DNA from: Ancylomarina sp. DW003
Lineage (GTDB): Bacteria > Bacteroidota > Bacteroidia > Bacteroidales > Marinifilaceae
Direction: 5' to 3'
DNA length: 64,000 nt
Assembly (NCBI RefSeq): GCF_029029505.1
Contig: NZ_JAKJSD010000004.1
Coordinates: 62,001-126,000, forward strand
In this document: positions 11,493-21,242 of the stretch, piece after piece
Position numbering within the stretch: the stretch's first letter is position 1
How the letters are laid out: the number at the start of each line of letters is the position of its first letter
Notes under the pieces: generated by a model
The model's database searches: none
The model's input: only the letters and a program-made list of their open reading frames with translations
Told to the model about the DNA's origin: nothing
Position numbers and translations under genes: made by a program

Positions 11493-12998
11493 ATGAAGAA
11501 TTGGACTAAGTTTTTTAAGAAGCATCATAAGTGGCCATCATTGGTTCTTACTTTATTCATTTTGTTGTTTGCTCTCTCTGGTATTGTAATGAACCACAGA
11601 GAAACCTTTTCTTCGCTTGATGTAAATCGTGCCTATTTAGGAAGTGAATATCAATATCAGAATTGGAATAAAGCTGCTGTGAAATCATCGCTTCAACTGG
11701 AAGGTGATACGGCTCTTATCTATGGAAATATTGGTGTTTGGAAAACGACTGATAATTATAAAAATTTTGAGAATTTAAATCAAGGATTTCCTGATGGTGT
11801 TGATAATTGCAAAATTGAGAAGCTGTTTAAAACGACTTCAGGAGATGTGTATGCGGGAACTTTAATGGGCTTATACAAACGTATCGAAGAAATTTGGGTA
11901 AAAGTTGAGTTACCTGTTTCAGAGAAACGTGTTGTAGATTTACTTGAAATTAAGGGTAACTTCTATGTACTGACTCGTTCAAACCTATTAAAACAAACTG
12001 AATCTGGATTTGAGAAAATTAAGTTACTGGCCAAAGCTGATTACGATGGTAAGATTTCATTGTTCAAAACTTTATGGGAGATTCACTCAGGTGAAGCTTT
12101 TGGCTTAATAGGTAAACTTTTTGTTGATTTTCTAGGTTTAATATTTATTCTCCTGTCAATTTCAGGTATTATTTATTTTATCTATCCTAAATGGATGAAA
12201 AGAATAAAAGCTAGAGGACGAGATGTAAAAAAGAAAGCTACTTTTCTAAAATTCAATCTAAAATGGCACAATCGATTAGGCTATTGGATGATTGTGTTTT
12301 TAATATTGTCGACTTTAACGGGAATGTTTTTACGGCCGCCATTGCTTATTGCAATAGCCAATGCAAAAGTTGGGAAGTTACCTTTTACTCACCTCGATGA
12401 TCCTAATCCTTGGTATGATCAGTTAAGAAGAATAACATATGACGAAGAACTCGATCGTGTTCTTTTAGCAACCAACGAGGGAATTTACTATTCTAATGAT
12501 ATTTTTGAAACGGCACCCCTGTCGTTTTCAGCACAAGCTCCTGTGTCCGTTATGGGAGTGAATGTTTTAGAAGTCATTAAGCCAGGACAATATCTTGTTG
12601 GTTCATTTTCTGGCTTGTTTTATTGGATTCCCGATAGAGAACTGATTTTCGATTATATTTCAAAGAAGCCACATGTGGCAATTAAGAGAATGGGACCGCC
12701 CATTTCATCACATCCAATTGCTGGTTACTTTAAAGATTCAGAAGGGCGCGAATTTGTATTTGATTACAATTTAGGTGTAGGAAATATGACAGACAGGACT
12801 CATTTTGTTGATATGCCTCAGCAAATTAAAGAGTCTCCAATGTCATTGTGGAATCTTTGTCTTGAGATTCATACTGGTCGTGTTTACCAATACATTTTTG
12901 GAAAGTTTTATATTCTGTTCATTCCCTTGGCAGGATTAAGTATTTTGTGGATTCTTATTACAGGATTAATTTTGTATCTGAAAAGAAAGAAAAAATAA
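11493..12998 (+). CDS. PepSY-associated membrane protein with a propeller-like periplasmic region
   Basis: 501-residue protein of the PepSY/PiuB-type family, whose members are often linked to iron uptake or membrane redox chemistry. Four hydrophobic segments are visible: about residues 16-36, a second in LFVDFLGLIFILLSISG, a third in GYWMIVFLILSTLTGMF and a fourth near the C-terminus. They carry His-containing ends (NHRE, WEIHSGEAFG, KWHNRLGY, LEIHTGRVYQ) typical of the family. Between segments lie three short repeats of the form (Y/L)-x-(G/A)-(T/S)-xx-G-(L/I)-(Y/F): YAGTLMGLYK, LATNEGIYYS and LVGSFSGLFYW, which look like beta-propeller blades. GTG and TTG codons at 11487/11490 could start it, but ATG 11493 is preferred. 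Function is not known. Confidence 0.75.
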   Translation: MKNWTKFFKKHHKWPSLVLTLFILLFALSGIVMNHRETFSSLDVNRAYLGSEYQYQNWNKAAVKSSLQLEGDTALIYGNIGVWKTTDNYKNFENLNQGFPDGVDNCKIEKLFKTTSGDVYAGTLMGLYKRIEEIWVKVELPVSEKRVVDLLEIKGNFYVLTRSNLLKQTESGFEKIKLLAKADYDGKISLFKTLWEIHSGEAFGLIGKLFVDFLGLIFILLSISGIIYFIYPKWMKRIKARGRDVKKKATFLKFNLKWHNRLGYWMIVFLILSTLTGMFLRPPLLIAIANAKVGKLPFTHLDDPNPWYDQLRRITYDEELDRVLLATNEGIYYSNDIFETAPLSFSAQAPVSVMGVNVLEVIKPGQYLVGSFSGLFYWIPDRELIFDYISKKPHVAIKRMGPPISSHPIAGYFKDSEGREFVFDYNLGVGNMTDRTHFVDMPQQIKESPMSLWNLCLEIHTGRVYQYIFGKFYILFIPLAGLSILWILITGLILYLKRKKK

Positions 12999-13011
12999 TG
13001 AATTTCTATTT

Positions 13012-13040
13012 AAGCTTCAGTTTTATCGAAGCTTTTGTTT
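13012..13040 (+). terminator. Intrinsic terminator after the PepSY gene
   Basis: Seven-bp stem AAGCTTC/GAAGCTT (13012-13018 with 13028-13034) followed by TTGTTTT. Confidence 0.6.
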
Positions 13041-13062
13041 TATGTCATGTTACGATCTATGC

Positions 13063-13097
13063 TGATTATCTTAAAAAATGTTTATTTTAGATAATCA
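13063..13097. promoter_or_regulatory. Inverted repeat upstream of the antiporter gene
   Basis: TGATTATCT (13063-13071) and its exact complement AGATAATCA (13089-13097) with a 17-base A/T-rich spacer that can extend the pairing (TTAAAA/TTTT). It ends 20 bases before the antiporter start. It could be an operator or a 5' leader hairpin; the sequence does not decide. Confidence 0.4.
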
Positions 13098-13117
13098 TTA
13101 AAATAAAAGCTCGTACT

Positions 13118-14407
13118 ATGGAAGTCTTCGGTTCTTACCCATTAATTATAGCAGGATGTTTAATCATTTTGCTCTCGTTTATTTTCACCAAAATAGCAAA
13201 CCGAACCAATGTGCCTGCTGTTCTTATGCTAATTGGCTTGGGTGTGATTATCCAGTATGGATTAAAACTAATGAAGATTCCGGAAATTGATTTTTTTCCA
13301 ATACTTGAGATCATTGGGATTATTGGGTTGATTATGATTGTACTGGAAGCTGCATTGGAACTCGAACTGAAGAAAGATAAAATCAGAGTTATTTTGAAAT
13401 CACTTTTGGTGGCAAGTCTGGGGCTTATTTTTTCACTGATGGCTGCAGCGGGCATCATATTTTATTTAATTCCTGACATGGATTGGTTTACTGCGATGTT
13501 GTATGCCACGCCCTTATCAATTCTCTCAAGTGCTATTATCATTCCAAGTGTTGGAAATTTGAGTGAAGAGAAAAAAGAATTTCATGTTTACGAGAGCACA
13601 TTTAGCGATATTATTGGTATTATGCTCTTCTATTTTGTTCTGAATGTTATTGAATTTCAGAGCCCTGATTTACTTGCTGAATCTTCTGCAATGCACCCCA
13701 TGTTTAGCTTTGGAATAAGTATTTGTGTTTCGGTATTAGTTGCTTTTGCAGCAAGCTATTTACTTCTGTATGTATTTCAGTTTATAAACGAAGGGGCACG
13801 TTTATTTTTATTAATTTCCTTATTGGTCTTACTTTATGCAGTAGGGAAGTTGTTGCACCTTTCTCCATTAATTATCATTCTGGTATTTGGTATTATCGTT
13901 CAGAATAATGAAATATTTTACAAAGGGTTTCTCCGTAAATATTTTCATAAGAAGAAGTTTGAAGTCTTAAAACGAGAATTACATGTTATAACCATGGAAT
14001 CTGCGTTTGTTGTGAGAACCTTCTTTTTTGTAATTTTTGGGGTGAGTATTTTAGTTTCGAGTCTTTTTAGTTTGAAGGTGTTAGGCGTGAGTTTTCTGTT
14101 GTTGCTTAGTATATATGCCATTCGATGGTTGTTTCTTCGCGCCTTTATGGGCTTTGATATTTTCCCGCAGCTTTGGATTGCTCCACGAGGCTTAATAACT
14201 GTTCTCTTGTATTATGCTATTCCACAGGAATATGCCAATTCATCTTTCGATTCCGGAATTCTGTTATTCATTATAATTGCAACAAGCCTTGTTATGACTT
14301 GGGGCCTGATTCGTTCGGCAAATGATCAAGATATTCCCTTCATTGTTAATCCAATAATTGAAGAAGATACAATTGAGAACCAAGAATCAGATACATTCTC
14401 CTCATAG
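13118..14407 (+). CDS. Cation/proton antiporter (CPA family)
   Basis: 429-residue integral membrane protein of the Na+/H+ exchanger superfamily (PF00999-type). About 12 hydrophobic segments are visible from residue 8 to 400. It contains a NhaP-like core (VPAVLMLIGLGVIIQYG; IGLIMIVLEAALELEL; TPLSILSSAIIIPSV; STFSDIIGIMLFYFVLN) with the paired acidic residue expected in the ion site of helix 5 (SDIIG). The C-terminal tail is short, with no RCK/TrkA regulatory domain. Likely role is Na+ or K+ extrusion and pH homeostasis; the ion is not readable. It stands alone behind an inverted repeat. Confidence 0.85.
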   Translation: MEVFGSYPLIIAGCLIILLSFIFTKIANRTNVPAVLMLIGLGVIIQYGLKLMKIPEIDFFPILEIIGIIGLIMIVLEAALELELKKDKIRVILKSLLVASLGLIFSLMAAAGIIFYLIPDMDWFTAMLYATPLSILSSAIIIPSVGNLSEEKKEFHVYESTFSDIIGIMLFYFVLNVIEFQSPDLLAESSAMHPMFSFGISICVSVLVAFAASYLLLYVFQFINEGARLFLLISLLVLLYAVGKLLHLSPLIIILVFGIIVQNNEIFYKGFLRKYFHKKKFEVLKRELHVITMESAFVVRTFFFVIFGVSILVSSLFSLKVLGVSFLLLLSIYAIRWLFLRAFMGFDIFPQLWIAPRGLITVLLYYAIPQEYANSSFDSGILLFIIIATSLVMTWGLIRSANDQDIPFIVNPIIEEDTIENQESDTFSS

Positions 14408-14467
14408 AATAGCATTGAAGAAGAAGCTGATAAAGATGAATAGAAGTTTTTGAATAGAATGATACGC

Positions 14468-16861
14468 TTATTTTATCTCAAAAGATAAGCTTAAAATAAA
14501 GTTTCTTCCAGGAGCAGAAATACCTGATGAATAGGGGCGATACGCCTTATCAAAAATATTCTCTATGCTGAATCCTAAAATAATTTTATCTCTAAATTGA
14601 TAACTGTTGTTTAGGTTAACAGAAATCCACCTGGGAGAATAGGGAAGACCGTTATCATCTTTTGCGTATAAATGGGGTTTGTCTTGCTCTGAATCAGCTA
14701 AATTTTTATTGGCAATCTCACCATTGTAATCAACAGATAGTTTTGACTTCAACTTCTTAGATTTGTATTTAAGAGCCATAGAGGCAAAAGTCGGTGGTAC
14801 ATGTCTCACAGGACTCCCATCTTTGTATTCGCCTTTAGAATGGTTGTAATAAGCATTGATAGCAAGATTTGAATTTAGTTGAGCATTCGCCTTTAAACTA
14901 AACCCATAAACTATTGCTTTGTCATCATTAACTATAGCTTGAACCTGACTTTCAACACCATCGTACACCATAGTCGATTGTCCATTGAAACTAAAATCAC
15001 GACGAACCATAGCATCTTTTAAAATGGAATAAAAACCATTGAATTCAACGAATAAATCTCTAGTGATATTTTTGCTTAAGCTCAGATCGAAATTATAGGC
15101 GTATTCCGATTTAAGATCTTTATTTGGAACAACAACTTTTCCAGGTTCTGAGTCAAATACTTTTCCAATATCATCAATGTTAGGTGCTCTAAAACCTGTT
15201 GTCAGATTTAGTTTTAATAAATAATCATTATCTGTTTGTAAAGTTGCGCCAATACTACCATTAACAGCACCTGTGTTTAAATCTAAATTATTGAAAGGAA
15301 AGCTATAAAATTCTTGACTCAGTTTTGATTTTATCCAGATATGGGAATAACGTAAACCACTATTTATTGTCCATTTGTCATTAAGTTTCCATTTCATATT
15401 TACATATGATGCCAAACTCGAATAGCTTGAATTATCAGGGTAACGACTGGCTAAAGAAGATCTTTCGAAGTTCACAATATTCTTTTTGTAGGCCGTTGAA
15501 TTCAAGTAATTATATAAATACTCCGCTCCGTAATAAAATTCGATTTGTTTATTTAGTTTTTTATTGAAATCGATATTTGTTGAGAATATACTAATATCCT
15601 CAAATCGTTTGCTGATATTATCACTGTTCAACTTACGAGAATGACGACTTTCCTTATAATTTTGGTAGGCCGTAATCAATTTAAAACTATCAAAAATAGA
15701 ATTACCTTTTTTACTTGTTAGATTTATCGAATGTAGTTGTAGTTTTTGTGGACCATAAAACCAGTTGGCATATTTTAAATTATCACCAGAGTATTGAATT
15801 AATCTATCGTAACGAGGAATATCAGAGGTTGTTGAATAAAGAAAGTTATATTGAAGCTCTGTGTTTTCCGAAGCTTTATATCTCAACTTCTGGATTACAT
15901 TCAATTGGTCAAATTTACTCCCTTCTTGTATATGAGGATTATCATTTTGAACAATTAAGTCTTCTCCATTTTTCCTGATAACATATTCGTTTCTATTGTA
16001 TTGATTGGTTCCATTTCTCCCCATTTTTAAATCAGAGTAATCGGAACGACTAATATTTCCTGCGTAACTAAACTTATGATTGCCTACAAAATAACGTGTG
16101 TGAAGTCCCAATTCATGATTTGCAGATGCATATTTTGTTTTGTGGTTTAATTGAAACCTAAAGCTACTATCTGTAGACAGCTTAGGCTTAATACTATGAA
16201 AATCCATAACACCGCCTATTGCATCGCTACCATAAATGACAGAACCTGGTCCGAGAACTACTTCGGCAGATTCCAGACTATTGGGATCGATATTGAGAAG
16301 GTTTTGTAAATTACCTCCTCGGTAAATTGCATTGTTTAAACGAACTCCATCAAGAACAATTAAAACTCTATTTGCAGCAAAACCTCTAATCATCGGACTT
16401 CCGCCTCCCATTTGGCTTTTTTGAATAAATATTTGCCCACTTTCCTTTAGTAGATCCGCAGATGTTGAAACTTCACTATTTCTAATTGTTCCATTATCTA
16501 TCTGAACAATATTTACGGGTACTTCCTTAGGATTTTGTTCCCATTTGTTGGCCGCAACTGTGATTTCATTTATTTTGAATAACTGAGGAATCATTTCAAC
16601 TATAAAGTTGTTTTGTGCAATTCTTTCATAAGTAAGATGCAAATTTTCAAATGATGGATGCTGGAAAAATATAATATCACCTTTAGAAAATAGAGAAAGA
16701 GTAGCTTCTCCTTTTTTCGAACTATTTGTAGATGTTTTTTGATTATAAATATAGACATCCTCAATTACCTTCTTGGTAGAGGCATTTATAATCTTAATGT
16801 TTTGTGCTTGAGACAAAAATGTACTGATTAGAAGAAGGTAGATGAGTATATGTTTTTGCAT
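14468..16861 (-). CDS. TonB-dependent outer membrane receptor, haem/siderophore type
   Basis: 797-residue outer-membrane transporter. A signal peptide (HILIYLLLISTFLSQAQ) is followed by a carboxypeptidase-like regulatory (CarboxypepD_reg) domain (about 20-105), the TonB plug (about 110-230, with MIRGFAANRVLIVLDGVRLNN, GPGSVIYGSDAIGG) and a long beta-barrel ending in FILSLSFEIK. The plug segment LNNAIYRGGNLQNLLNID resembles haemin/haemoglobin receptors, and TGFRAPNIDDIGKVFD in the barrel corresponds to the family's FRAPN motif. Substrate is therefore probably haem or an iron chelate, but this is inference. No HmuY-like partner is adjacent. Confidence 0.85.
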   Translation of the reverse strand: MQKHILIYLLLISTFLSQAQNIKIINASTKKVIEDVYIYNQKTSTNSSKKGEATLSLFSKGDIIFFQHPSFENLHLTYERIAQNNFIVEMIPQLFKINEITVAANKWEQNPKEVPVNIVQIDNGTIRNSEVSTSADLLKESGQIFIQKSQMGGGSPMIRGFAANRVLIVLDGVRLNNAIYRGGNLQNLLNIDPNSLESAEVVLGPGSVIYGSDAIGGVMDFHSIKPKLSTDSSFRFQLNHKTKYASANHELGLHTRYFVGNHKFSYAGNISRSDYSDLKMGRNGTNQYNRNEYVIRKNGEDLIVQNDNPHIQEGSKFDQLNVIQKLRYKASENTELQYNFLYSTTSDIPRYDRLIQYSGDNLKYANWFYGPQKLQLHSINLTSKKGNSIFDSFKLITAYQNYKESRHSRKLNSDNISKRFEDISIFSTNIDFNKKLNKQIEFYYGAEYLYNYLNSTAYKKNIVNFERSSLASRYPDNSSYSSLASYVNMKWKLNDKWTINSGLRYSHIWIKSKLSQEFYSFPFNNLDLNTGAVNGSIGATLQTDNDYLLKLNLTTGFRAPNIDDIGKVFDSEPGKVVVPNKDLKSEYAYNFDLSLSKNITRDLFVEFNGFYSILKDAMVRRDFSFNGQSTMVYDGVESQVQAIVNDDKAIVYGFSLKANAQLNSNLAINAYYNHSKGEYKDGSPVRHVPPTFASMALKYKSKKLKSKLSVDYNGEIANKNLADSEQDKPHLYAKDDNGLPYSPRWISVNLNNSYQFRDKIILGFSIENIFDKAYRPYSSGISAPGRNFILSLSFEIK

Positions 16862-16951
16862 AAAATGTCTTTGAGTATAAACCTTAATGAGGATAAGTTA
16901 ATCGTGTTTATGAACAATACAAAATTATAATAAACTTTGATATAAAGAATC

Positions 16952-16995
16952 AAAAACAAAAGCTTGTCAGTTTTGACAAGCTTTTGTTTTTATTT
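16952..16995 (-). terminator. Terminator after the M49-like lipoprotein gene
   Basis: Fourteen-bp perfect stem (16956-16969 with 16974-16987), 4-nt loop, with A-rich and T-rich flanks. On the minus strand it is followed by TTTTTG, fitting termination of the 17011-18660 gene. Confidence 0.8.
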
Positions 16996-17010
16996 AAAGT
17001 TTTTACGGCT

Positions 17011-18660
17011 TTATTTCATTGCTAGTTGGTCACCCTGATCATAAACAACATCTTTAGGAATTTTAGCTCGTTGAATGCGATAAAGATCATTTAGAAGTTC
17101 ATTGTGTATATAACCTTTGTCTCGAATGATTTCAGCTGCCAAATCAAAATCACCATTCCCTTGAATTTCTAAAACCAGTTTTGAAAGTGATTCAATGGCT
17201 TTTTTCATTTTGTAATCATTTATCTTATAGGTTCCTGTTTTTGAATCATACTTAAAAGCTTCTTGTTCATTAAAATAATTGAAACGTATCATGTTTGCCA
17301 CACCTTGAGCATCAGTAACACCAAATCGGATAGAACGGAATACATCAGCCATATGAGTTACATAATTGTCCATTAAATCAACACCTTTAAGTTCATTCAT
17401 TTCATGTAGCTTAGTGATGAAGAACATCCTCAAAACATCATTCTTAAGTACATTAATTATTGCGTGGTGTTCTTTTAATGCATCTTTTACACTTCCTTTT
17501 CCATTAATGGTTTGCGAAATCCCCAGGCTATTACTAATCTCATAAAAAATAGTGTTTTGAAAGAAAGATGTGAACTTGACGTGCTTCCTCTGTTTTTCAT
17601 CTATAATTAGATTTGTAATAGGTTGAAGAATTTTTTCAAATTTAGCTTCCATTACATTCTTAAAATGAACTTTTCTTGAATTACTCACCACACTCTCAGT
17701 GCCAATAGGCAGATTTAAACCAATTAATTTATTCCCGGCATTACAATAGCCAGAATTGTATAAAACATCATATACAACGATATCAGAATTTGCTTCAGGA
17801 GTTTCGGCTTTGTATTTATCATCAACAGGAAGATTTTTTTGCAAATAAGGGAGTAGTAGAGAGAATTCTTTTACATTTTTGGTCCACTCCATATTTCTAA
17901 GAAGAATAAAAGCCCCGTATGAATACTTTGTCCAAATTAAGTGATCTTCCAGGTTTTCAATAGGTCCGGCAATAAAATCCATCTTATTATCCTTCATATT
18001 CAACCAAAGGGCATCACTCTTTTCAAAATTATCAGTTAATAAATCATCTGCTCGCTGTAACAGGTACTCTTTGAAATCTTTGCAATCGCATAATTCAGCA
18101 CCTCTACGCATATGATCAACCGCTTTGTTTATTTGAACCTTGTATGCTTCATGATACGGAAGGACTTTCAGTTCACCTTTTGCATCTTTTCTTACAACAG
18201 TGAAAGGTTCAAATTTCTCATTTCCCGGAATTGCAAAGAAATCATTTTGATTCATATCGCTAGGGAAAAAACCAATGCCAAGTGGGCGAGGAGGGTAATC
18301 GTCAGTAAAAGGGGCATTACCATCTAATCTGTCCCATGGACCATAATTAATCATGGCATAGGCTTTAATGTCAGGATCGTCTCCCATTTTACTTAGAAGT
18401 TCATTTTTGTCACCATAAGATTGTAACCAGTACAATTCATCGATGGCATCTGCAGCCTTTAGGAGATGAGAAAACAGTTTTGCATGCGACTCTGATAAAC
18501 TGCTTAAATCTGCATTAAGTTTCACTTTGGCATAATTTGCAAGCTTACGCTGCATAACCGTGTCTTTGGTGGTTTTCACCTCTTTTTGTTTCTGTTGGCA
18601 AGCGCTAATAGAAAAGAGAACAACCAGAATACTAAGGAAATAAAGACTGTAACGTTTCAT
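17011..18660 (-). CDS. Lipoprotein of the M49 (dipeptidyl peptidase III-like) family, predicted catalytically inactive
   Basis: 549-residue lipoprotein with a lipobox ending at C21 (FSISAC). The body matches the short M49 Zn-peptidase-like family of Bacteroidetes: NYGPWDRLDGNAPF near residue 105, RPLGIGFFPSDM, NSRKVHFKNVMEAKF and SLGISQTINGKGSVKDALKEH (378-398). In active relatives I expect a zinc motif HEVAHGLG immediately before GIxxTINGKG; here the same place reads YEISNSLG (373-380), so both histidines of HExxH are replaced (Tyr373, Asn377). The downstream EEGKAD zinc-ligand motif reads NVLKND (403-408), losing its glutamate. A binding or scaffolding role at the membrane is therefore more likely than peptidase activity. 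The frame is intact and shows no sign of decay. Confidence 0.75.
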   Translation of the reverse strand: MKRYSLYFLSILVVLFSISACQQKQKEVKTTKDTVMQRKLANYAKVKLNADLSSLSESHAKLFSHLLKAADAIDELYWLQSYGDKNELLSKMGDDPDIKAYAMINYGPWDRLDGNAPFTDDYPPRPLGIGFFPSDMNQNDFFAIPGNEKFEPFTVVRKDAKGELKVLPYHEAYKVQINKAVDHMRRGAELCDCKDFKEYLLQRADDLLTDNFEKSDALWLNMKDNKMDFIAGPIENLEDHLIWTKYSYGAFILLRNMEWTKNVKEFSLLLPYLQKNLPVDDKYKAETPEANSDIVVYDVLYNSGYCNAGNKLIGLNLPIGTESVVSNSRKVHFKNVMEAKFEKILQPITNLIIDEKQRKHVKFTSFFQNTIFYEISNSLGISQTINGKGSVKDALKEHHAIINVLKNDVLRMFFITKLHEMNELKGVDLMDNYVTHMADVFRSIRFGVTDAQGVANMIRFNYFNEQEAFKYDSKTGTYKINDYKMKKAIESLSKLVLEIQGNGDFDLAAEIIRDKGYIHNELLNDLYRIQRAKIPKDVVYDQGDQLAMK

Positions 18661-18858
18661 AATAGAGAGTGTTTGGCGTTAGATAATCAAATAATATGTG
18701 TTAGCAATTATTCTGTGCAAACAAATAATAATGAATAGTTTAATCTTCAAGTTAATGATTGTTTCGATTAATTACAAGAAAATTTCCGTGCTTATTTTTA
18801 CCTTTTATATCAAAAGTATGAATAGGAATATTGGCTTTTTTCTTTGCAACTTTAGAAG

Positions 18859-18897
18859 CAAAAAAAAACATGACTGAGCTAAATCAGTCATGTTTTT
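18859..18897 (-). terminator. Terminator after the PgpH-like gene
   Basis: Ten-bp perfect stem ACATGACTGA/TCAGTCATGT with 6-nt loop; on the minus strand it is followed by about nine T residues. It ends the 18902-21019 transcript. Confidence 0.85.
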
Positions 18898-18901
18898 AAT
18901 T

Positions 18902-21019
18902 TTAATCTTTCTTTATTTCTTCGGGATATTCTATTCTCGCATGATAAATATTAATAAGCATCTGAGTGAATATTTGTTTTACCTGATGGATGTTTTTGAA
19001 ACTGATGTCTGCCATTTCAAATCGATTTTCCGATATCTGTTTATTGATTAGGCTTGTAATCAATTTTTCAATCGTTTCGGGTGTTTTTTCCTTTAAACTT
19101 CGTGAAGCTGCCTCTACAGAATCGGCCATCATTAAAACTGCGGTTTCTTTCGAAAAAGGGTCAGGCCCGGGGTATGTAAATTTTTCTTCATCAATTTCCT
19201 TGTCTGGATATTTATTTTTGAATGATGTGTAGAAATATTGAACACGACCAGAGCCATGATGTGTTTCAATGAAATCAATAATCTGTTGAGGTAGTTTGTG
19301 TTTTTTTGCAATTTGAACACCGTATTTCACATGATCAGTAATAATCTGTGCAGATTTATCAAACTCCAAATTATCATGTGGATTTCGGTTTGTCATTTGA
19401 TTTTCGATGAAATATATTGGGTTTTTCATCTTTCCAATATCGTGATAAAGAGCACCTGTTCTAACCAATAAAGGGTTACCTCCAATTTCATTTATGGCAG
19501 CTTCCGCTAGATTAGCAACCGTTAAAGAATGTTGGAATGTTCCTGGTGAATGTTGTATCAGTTGGCGTAAAACGGGATGATTCTGATTCGCCAATTCGAT
19601 TAAGGTAACATCAGAAATGAAACCAAAAAGTTTCTCAAAAATATAGATGAGAGAGTATGAGAATGTTAATAGTAAGCCATTAATAGCAAACCACATAAAG
19701 TTTCTCCATTCAATTTCTTGAATACTGCCTTCCTGAGTGATTGCAAAAGCAAAATAAACGATACTATAGGTGAAGAATGTTATAATAGCAGTAATGACCA
19801 ATTGACCACGACGCTCTAATTGGGGTAAGGAATAAATTGCCATAATTCCAGCAGATAATTGAAGGAATAAGAATTCAAAACTATTTGGAGCTAAGAATCC
19901 GCATAAAAGCAAAGATATTATATAAATAAAAAGAGCAGACCTTGAGTCTAGAAGCGTTCTTAAAACAACAGGAATCAGTACGAATGGTATAATATAGATA
20001 TTAACCTTTGGAAACTTAATGATTAAGCTAGATAGTCCAACAAAGAGAATGACTAGAAGTAATATAAAGAGTAGTTTCTTATTGTCTTCGAGTATTTGAG
20101 TTCGAAAATTCCTAAGATAAAGGAATAGTAAAACCAGACATGCTAGAATTAACAAGCTTTGTCCACCCATTATTAAATAATGGCTTTGCGAAGATCCTAA
20201 AATACTTTCATACTCTCTTTTCAGAGACTCAAGAACTCTAAAAGTATCATCATCTATAACATCACCAATTAAAGCAATACGTGTTCCAGCCTTAACTAAT
20301 CCTTTGGTCAGAGAAATACTGCTAAGCATACTGTTTTTCACTTTCTCCGACATATCTTCGTTATAAAGAAGATTGGGAATCAGGTAAGTATCTAGATCTA
20401 AACTCTGAAAAAAGACTTGATAACTCTTGTTTTGAAAATCATTTTTTAAGCTTTCATTAATATATTCATAAGCAATTTTTGACGTATAGATGTTTTTTGT
20501 AATTACTTTCTCACTCACATTGTTTAGTGAACGATTAATTTTTTCAGGAAGTTGCTGTTTAGTACTTGAAGGTTCAATTATTCCAACCTCATAAATTCCG
20601 GAAATGATATCTTTAAAGTAACGTGATAGACGTTTTTTCTCTAGAGATATTTTTTTATCTCTATATTTTAAATTTTTAAAGTTATCTGTCTGGATATAAG
20701 ATGTCCATTTCTTATCGAAATTTGAATTAAATCGAGTATTAATATTCTTTAATACATCAGGCTTGTATTCGTAGTATGGGTAATAATTAGCAAGAAGACT
20801 ATCTCTATTTTCGTTAAGTTCAGCTTCAGTTTTGTGAATCGAGAAATCGAAAGGCGCGATAAGTGTTTCATGCATCCATGGTTTTCCCTTCTGATATTCG
20901 TATCTAAAATTACCGATATTAGGATAGATAAGAGATAGGACACCTAAGGCGATCATAAAAAGTAGTACGCGATATATGGCATTGATATTCTGTCGAATCC
21001 AGCGGAAGTATTTTTTCAT
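18902..21019 (-). CDS. 7TMR-HD family HDIG phosphohydrolase (PgpH-like c-di-AMP phosphodiesterase)
   Basis: 705-residue membrane protein with the PgpH architecture: one N-terminal membrane helix (about 14-32), a large extracytoplasmic 7TMR-HDED region (to about residue 280), a block of seven membrane helices (about 285-485) and a cytosolic HD domain. The HD domain carries HSLTVANLAEAA, the H526-D527 pair in GALYHDIGKMK, the second-site His in IITDHVKYG and ETHHGSGR. Characterised members degrade cyclic di-AMP and so influence osmotic and cell-wall homeostasis. All metal-site residues seem present. Transcribed alone. Confidence 0.88.
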   Translation of the reverse strand: MKKYFRWIRQNINAIYRVLLFMIALGVLSLIYPNIGNFRYEYQKGKPWMHETLIAPFDFSIHKTEAELNENRDSLLANYYPYYEYKPDVLKNINTRFNSNFDKKWTSYIQTDNFKNLKYRDKKISLEKKRLSRYFKDIISGIYEVGIIEPSSTKQQLPEKINRSLNNVSEKVITKNIYTSKIAYEYINESLKNDFQNKSYQVFFQSLDLDTYLIPNLLYNEDMSEKVKNSMLSSISLTKGLVKAGTRIALIGDVIDDDTFRVLESLKREYESILGSSQSHYLIMGGQSLLILACLVLLFLYLRNFRTQILEDNKKLLFILLLVILFVGLSSLIIKFPKVNIYIIPFVLIPVVLRTLLDSRSALFIYIISLLLCGFLAPNSFEFLFLQLSAGIMAIYSLPQLERRGQLVITAIITFFTYSIVYFAFAITQEGSIQEIEWRNFMWFAINGLLLTFSYSLIYIFEKLFGFISDVTLIELANQNHPVLRQLIQHSPGTFQHSLTVANLAEAAINEIGGNPLLVRTGALYHDIGKMKNPIYFIENQMTNRNPHDNLEFDKSAQIITDHVKYGVQIAKKHKLPQQIIDFIETHHGSGRVQYFYTSFKNKYPDKEIDEEKFTYPGPDPFSKETAVLMMADSVEAASRSLKEKTPETIEKLITSLINKQISENRFEMADISFKNIHQVKQIFTQMLINIYHARIEYPEEIKKD

Positions 21020-21242
21020 ATTTTATTGCTTTGAGTCAGTCTTTGTTATAGAATTATATTCAAAACGTTCAGCTAAAAGTAATCATTTCCCTTTAAAATT
21101 AGGACTTATTGGGTCTTTTTGCATTAATATTGAGCTAAAGAAGAAAAAGCTCTTAATTGATTTGAATTATTTATATATTTGATACAATTACGTTCAACAA
21201 AAAGAATCTAATATTAATTTATTCCTAAAACTTGCATTGCAA

